Made by a program: the position numbers and the translations under genes. A model generated the notes under the pieces. It saw only the letters and a program-made list of their open reading frames with translations. It did no database searches and was not told where the DNA came from. This document shows positions 62,053 to 64,000 of a stretch of DNA of 64,000 nucleotides, piece after piece. Source of the stretch: Bdellovibrionales bacterium (GTDB lineage Bacteria; Bdellovibrionota; UBA1018; CAIMNF01); contig CANNBJ010000001.1 of the NCBI GenBank assembly GCA_947502835.1, forward strand, positions 434,001-498,000, given 5' to 3'. Position 1 is the stretch's first letter, and each line of letters opens with the position of its first letter.

Positions 62053-63460
62053 AAAAATCGGTTTGTTCCTCTTTGTTTTGGGACACGCCTGTGCGGCCTA
62101 TTTTTCCTTCGGGTACAACCATCCCGACGAACATTTCCAGATCCTCGAGTTTGCCGATTATTTCATTGGACTGAAGGCCGACTCCTCTTCACTGCCCTGG
62201 GAGTTCAGGTCACAGATCAGGCCGTGGTTCCAACCCTTTCTCCATGCCCTCCCCATGAAGCTCCTGCTCTCTCTGGGTTGGTACCAGGCCTTTGACCTCT
62301 TGGCGGCATTTCGGGTTCTCTATGCCGCATTGAACCTCGCAGCGCTGTGGAGCCTCTGGCGCGTGTTCAAGGATAAATTCGCGATCGATCCGAAGTGGTT
62401 TCTTTTGATCGGGACTCTCTGGTTCTTCCCGTACCTGCATGTCAGGAATTCCAGCGAAAATCTTTCAGGCATTTTCCTTACGTTTGCCTTCGCCGTGTTT
62501 TTCGGCGGTGGCAGATCGTTTCTCTGCGGTCTCCTCTTCGGGTTTGCCTTTCTTGCCCGGTACCAAATCGCCTTGGGCCTGGCCGGGTTCGCCCTCGCCA
62601 TTCTTGCCCGGGAGCGGAGAATCACAGGGGATCACCTCCGGATGCTCGGAGGATTCCTGATCGTCGTCGGTTTTGGAGCGGTTCTTGACCGGATCGGCTA
62701 CGGAAACTGGGTCCTTGCCCCGTATCTTTACTTCAAAGTGAACCTGGTGGACGGCGTTGCGGCAACCTTCAACCCTTACCCTTGGTATCAGTATTTCATC
62801 TGGATCCTTCAATTGAATCCGGTGGTGTCGCTCCCCTTGTTCCTTGGAATCCTGGTGTATGCAAAGAAGGAAAAGATCGATCCACTTGCTGGATTCGTCC
62901 TCACATTCATGTTTTTGCATTTTTTGATCACGAACAAGGAATACCGATTCTTTTTCCCCTTGATGAATCTGGTCATCCTGATAAGCATTCGCGCCTTCCA
63001 GGATTCACCCCAACGATGGTTTTCCGCGCCCTACCTGACCGCATACCTCGGAACCAGCATTCTCGGGTTCTATGTATCCACCTTTCACGGAGCCGCCCTC
63101 GGTTCCCTCTGGTGCATCCATACGGCCCACCGGTTTGGAAGCGCGGGAGAAACCTGGCTCAGCAATCGCGATTTTGTGAGCGAGTTCCGGAACAATTACT
63201 ACCGCCTCGATCAGGTCAAAGTTCATACTTATGGCACCGACGTGGAGCTTTCAGAGGCGCTCAAAGAACACACTCCACCCACACACGTGATGATTGATGC
63301 CAAAATCGGCGAGGAGAACACGGGCCGACTCATGAATTTGCTCCGAAACCGGGGATGCGAATTGGAAACGAGCGCTCTTCCCGACTTCGTCTTTTCTCTT
63401 CGGGACCGGTTTCCGGTCATTCGCAAGATCGCCTATCGCGCCCTCTATCGCTGCCCTTGA
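62006..63460 (+). CDS. GT22-like (Alg9/PIG-B-type) membrane glycosyltransferase
   Basis: A 484-residue protein with about ten to twelve transmembrane helices. Near the N-terminus is 'YNHPDEHFQILEF', the H-P-D-E-x-x-Q motif of GT22 mannosyltransferases (Alg9, PIG-B type). Later, 'LITNKEYRFFFPLMNL' matches the family's H-K-E-x-R-F-x-x-P block. The family uses polyprenyl-phosphate sugar donors at the membrane surface; here it probably decorates a lipid, glycan or protein outside the cytoplasm. The long overlap with the transglycosylase gene suggests translational coupling. Its end overlaps mutY by 16 bases on the other strand. Confidence 0.75.
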   Translation: MASLLWNRISKLDRFEKIGLFLFVLGHACAAYFSFGYNHPDEHFQILEFADYFIGLKADSSSLPWEFRSQIRPWFQPFLHALPMKLLLSLGWYQAFDLLAAFRVLYAALNLAALWSLWRVFKDKFAIDPKWFLLIGTLWFFPYLHVRNSSENLSGIFLTFAFAVFFGGGRSFLCGLLFGFAFLARYQIALGLAGFALAILARERRITGDHLRMLGGFLIVVGFGAVLDRIGYGNWVLAPYLYFKVNLVDGVAATFNPYPWYQYFIWILQLNPVVSLPLFLGILVYAKKEKIDPLAGFVLTFMFLHFLITNKEYRFFFPLMNLVILISIRAFQDSPQRWFSAPYLTAYLGTSILGFYVSTFHGAALGSLWCIHTAHRFGSAGETWLSNRDFVSEFRNNYYRLDQVKVHTYGTDVELSEALKEHTPPTHVMIDAKIGEENTGRLMNLLRNRGCELETSALPDFVFSLRDRFPVIRKIAYRALYRCP

Positions 63461-64000
63461 TCGGTCTTGAGATCCTTTTCCACCATCGCGATCGCTTTTC
63501 GCACGGGCGCGGGAACGGCAGGCAGGTCGAGGATCGAGAACCATCGTCCGTTCTGATCCTCCAGCTTGGTCCGGGAACCCACAAAAAACAGAAAGTGATG
63601 CCGCTCCACCTTGTGGCGGGTGACTACATACTGGATCCTGAACTCGGAACGCATCACAGCTCCGGCAACGCCCCTTGCTCCGGGTGAAGGAAAATCCCAG
63701 AGTCCTTCCCGCCATCCGGTGCCTTCGTTCCGAATCAACCAAACCTCCGCCACACTCTTTTTTCTCCGAAGGGGAATCCACTTTCTCTCGCTGAGATGTT
63801 TCCACTCTTTCTTCGGTTTCTTTTCGGGAAACGCATGAGGTTCGGACTTGCCTTTGCAGGAACCTCGAATCGGGCAAACCCCGCACTTCGGATTCCGGGG
63901 CAAACATACAAGAGCCCCAAGCTCCATGAGTGCTTGATTCAGGATCCGTGGATCCGCACTCCTCTCCTCCACCAATCGACGGGAGAGATCCCAGATCAAT
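63445..64000 (-). CDS. mutY: A/G-specific adenine glycosylase, 3' part only
   Basis: The last 185 residues of MutY, running off the window end. The Fe-S loop is intact: 'CLPRNPKCGVCPIRGSC' (C-x6-C-x2-C-x5-C), preceded by 'NQALMELGALVC'. The C-terminal Nudix-like 8-oxoG recognition domain follows, including 'WREGLWDFPSPGARG', 'YVVTRHKVERHHFLFF' and 'GRWFSILDLPAVPAPVRKAI'. It removes A opposite 8-oxoG. The catalytic helix-hairpin-helix part lies beyond base 64000. The final bases overlap the GT22-like gene convergently. Confidence 0.92.
   Translation of the reverse strand, partial: LIWDLSRRLVEERSADPRILNQALMELGALVCLPRNPKCGVCPIRGSCKGKSEPHAFPEKKPKKEWKHLSERKWIPLRRKKSVAEVWLIRNEGTGWREGLWDFPSPGARGVAGAVMRSEFRIQYVVTRHKVERHHFLFFVGSRTKLEDQNGRWFSILDLPAVPAPVRKAIAMVEKDLKTDQGQR

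Overview
This window is one contiguous piece of a chromosome of mostly moderate-to-high GC, packed with genes on both strands, from a Gram-negative bacterium. The gene set suggests a member of the Bdellovibrionota or a related group formerly placed in the Deltaproteobacteria. The pointers are several PilZ proteins, an AgmX/PglI-type C-terminal domain, a eukaryote-like NADP isocitrate dehydrogenase, a ferrochelatase with an internal cysteine cluster, many lipoproteins and secreted proteins, and an IS of a type I associate with these groups. The phylum call is inference from gene content only. No rRNA, tRNA or CRISPR array was seen.

Layout. 1-9.5 kb is accessory in character: small secreted proteins, an AT-rich cassette of three overlapping membrane-protein genes bounded by imperfect inverted repeats (2181-3558), an M20 peptidase, a glyoxalase and an EamA transporter. 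9.7-13.5 kb holds an NAD(P)-binding protein, a YceI protein and a PilZ/HAMP-like pair. 13.6-19.2 kb is a methionine-synthesis unit, in which a homocysteine methyltransferase/methylenetetrahydrofolate reductase fusion overlaps metH. 19.5-27 kb has ggt-icd-acyl-CoA synthetase on the minus strand, divergent from aconitase. 27-29.8 kb carries a LOG-family protein, uppP, an FKBP lipoprotein and a truncated hemoglobin.

29.8-35.4 kb is the most striking stretch. It is a minus-strand run of a UvrD/RecB-like helicase with a C-terminal Fe-S nuclease, then complete DNA topoisomerase VI subunits B and A. Type IIB topoisomerases are typical of archaea and plants and scattered in bacteria. 35.5-38 kb holds two poorly characterised genes. 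38.1-42 kb holds two tandem large secreted proteins of unknown function, with an IS (42013-43037) inserted exactly at their 3' end. 43-50.3 kb has a degenerate PilZ/HD-GYP-like regulator and a dnaE/gamma-carbonic-anhydrase-like/miaB operon. 50.7-55.2 kb is mutS-kup. 55.2-59.3 kb is a secreted beta-propeller lipoprotein and an M43 metalloprotease with Ig-like and dockerin-like regions. 59.4-64 kb carries a DUF4430 protein, hemH, a lytic transglycosylase, a GT22-like membrane glycosyltransferase and the 3' part of mutY, which runs off the end.

Two dispersed palindromic elements (about 9591-9728 and 50365-50562) share a roughly 54-base core but have different, self-complementary arms. The terminal repeats of the second match those of the IS, so it looks like a non-autonomous (MITE-like) derivative. 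These elements, the topoisomerase VI operon and the inverted-repeat membrane cassette are the best leads for something undescribed.
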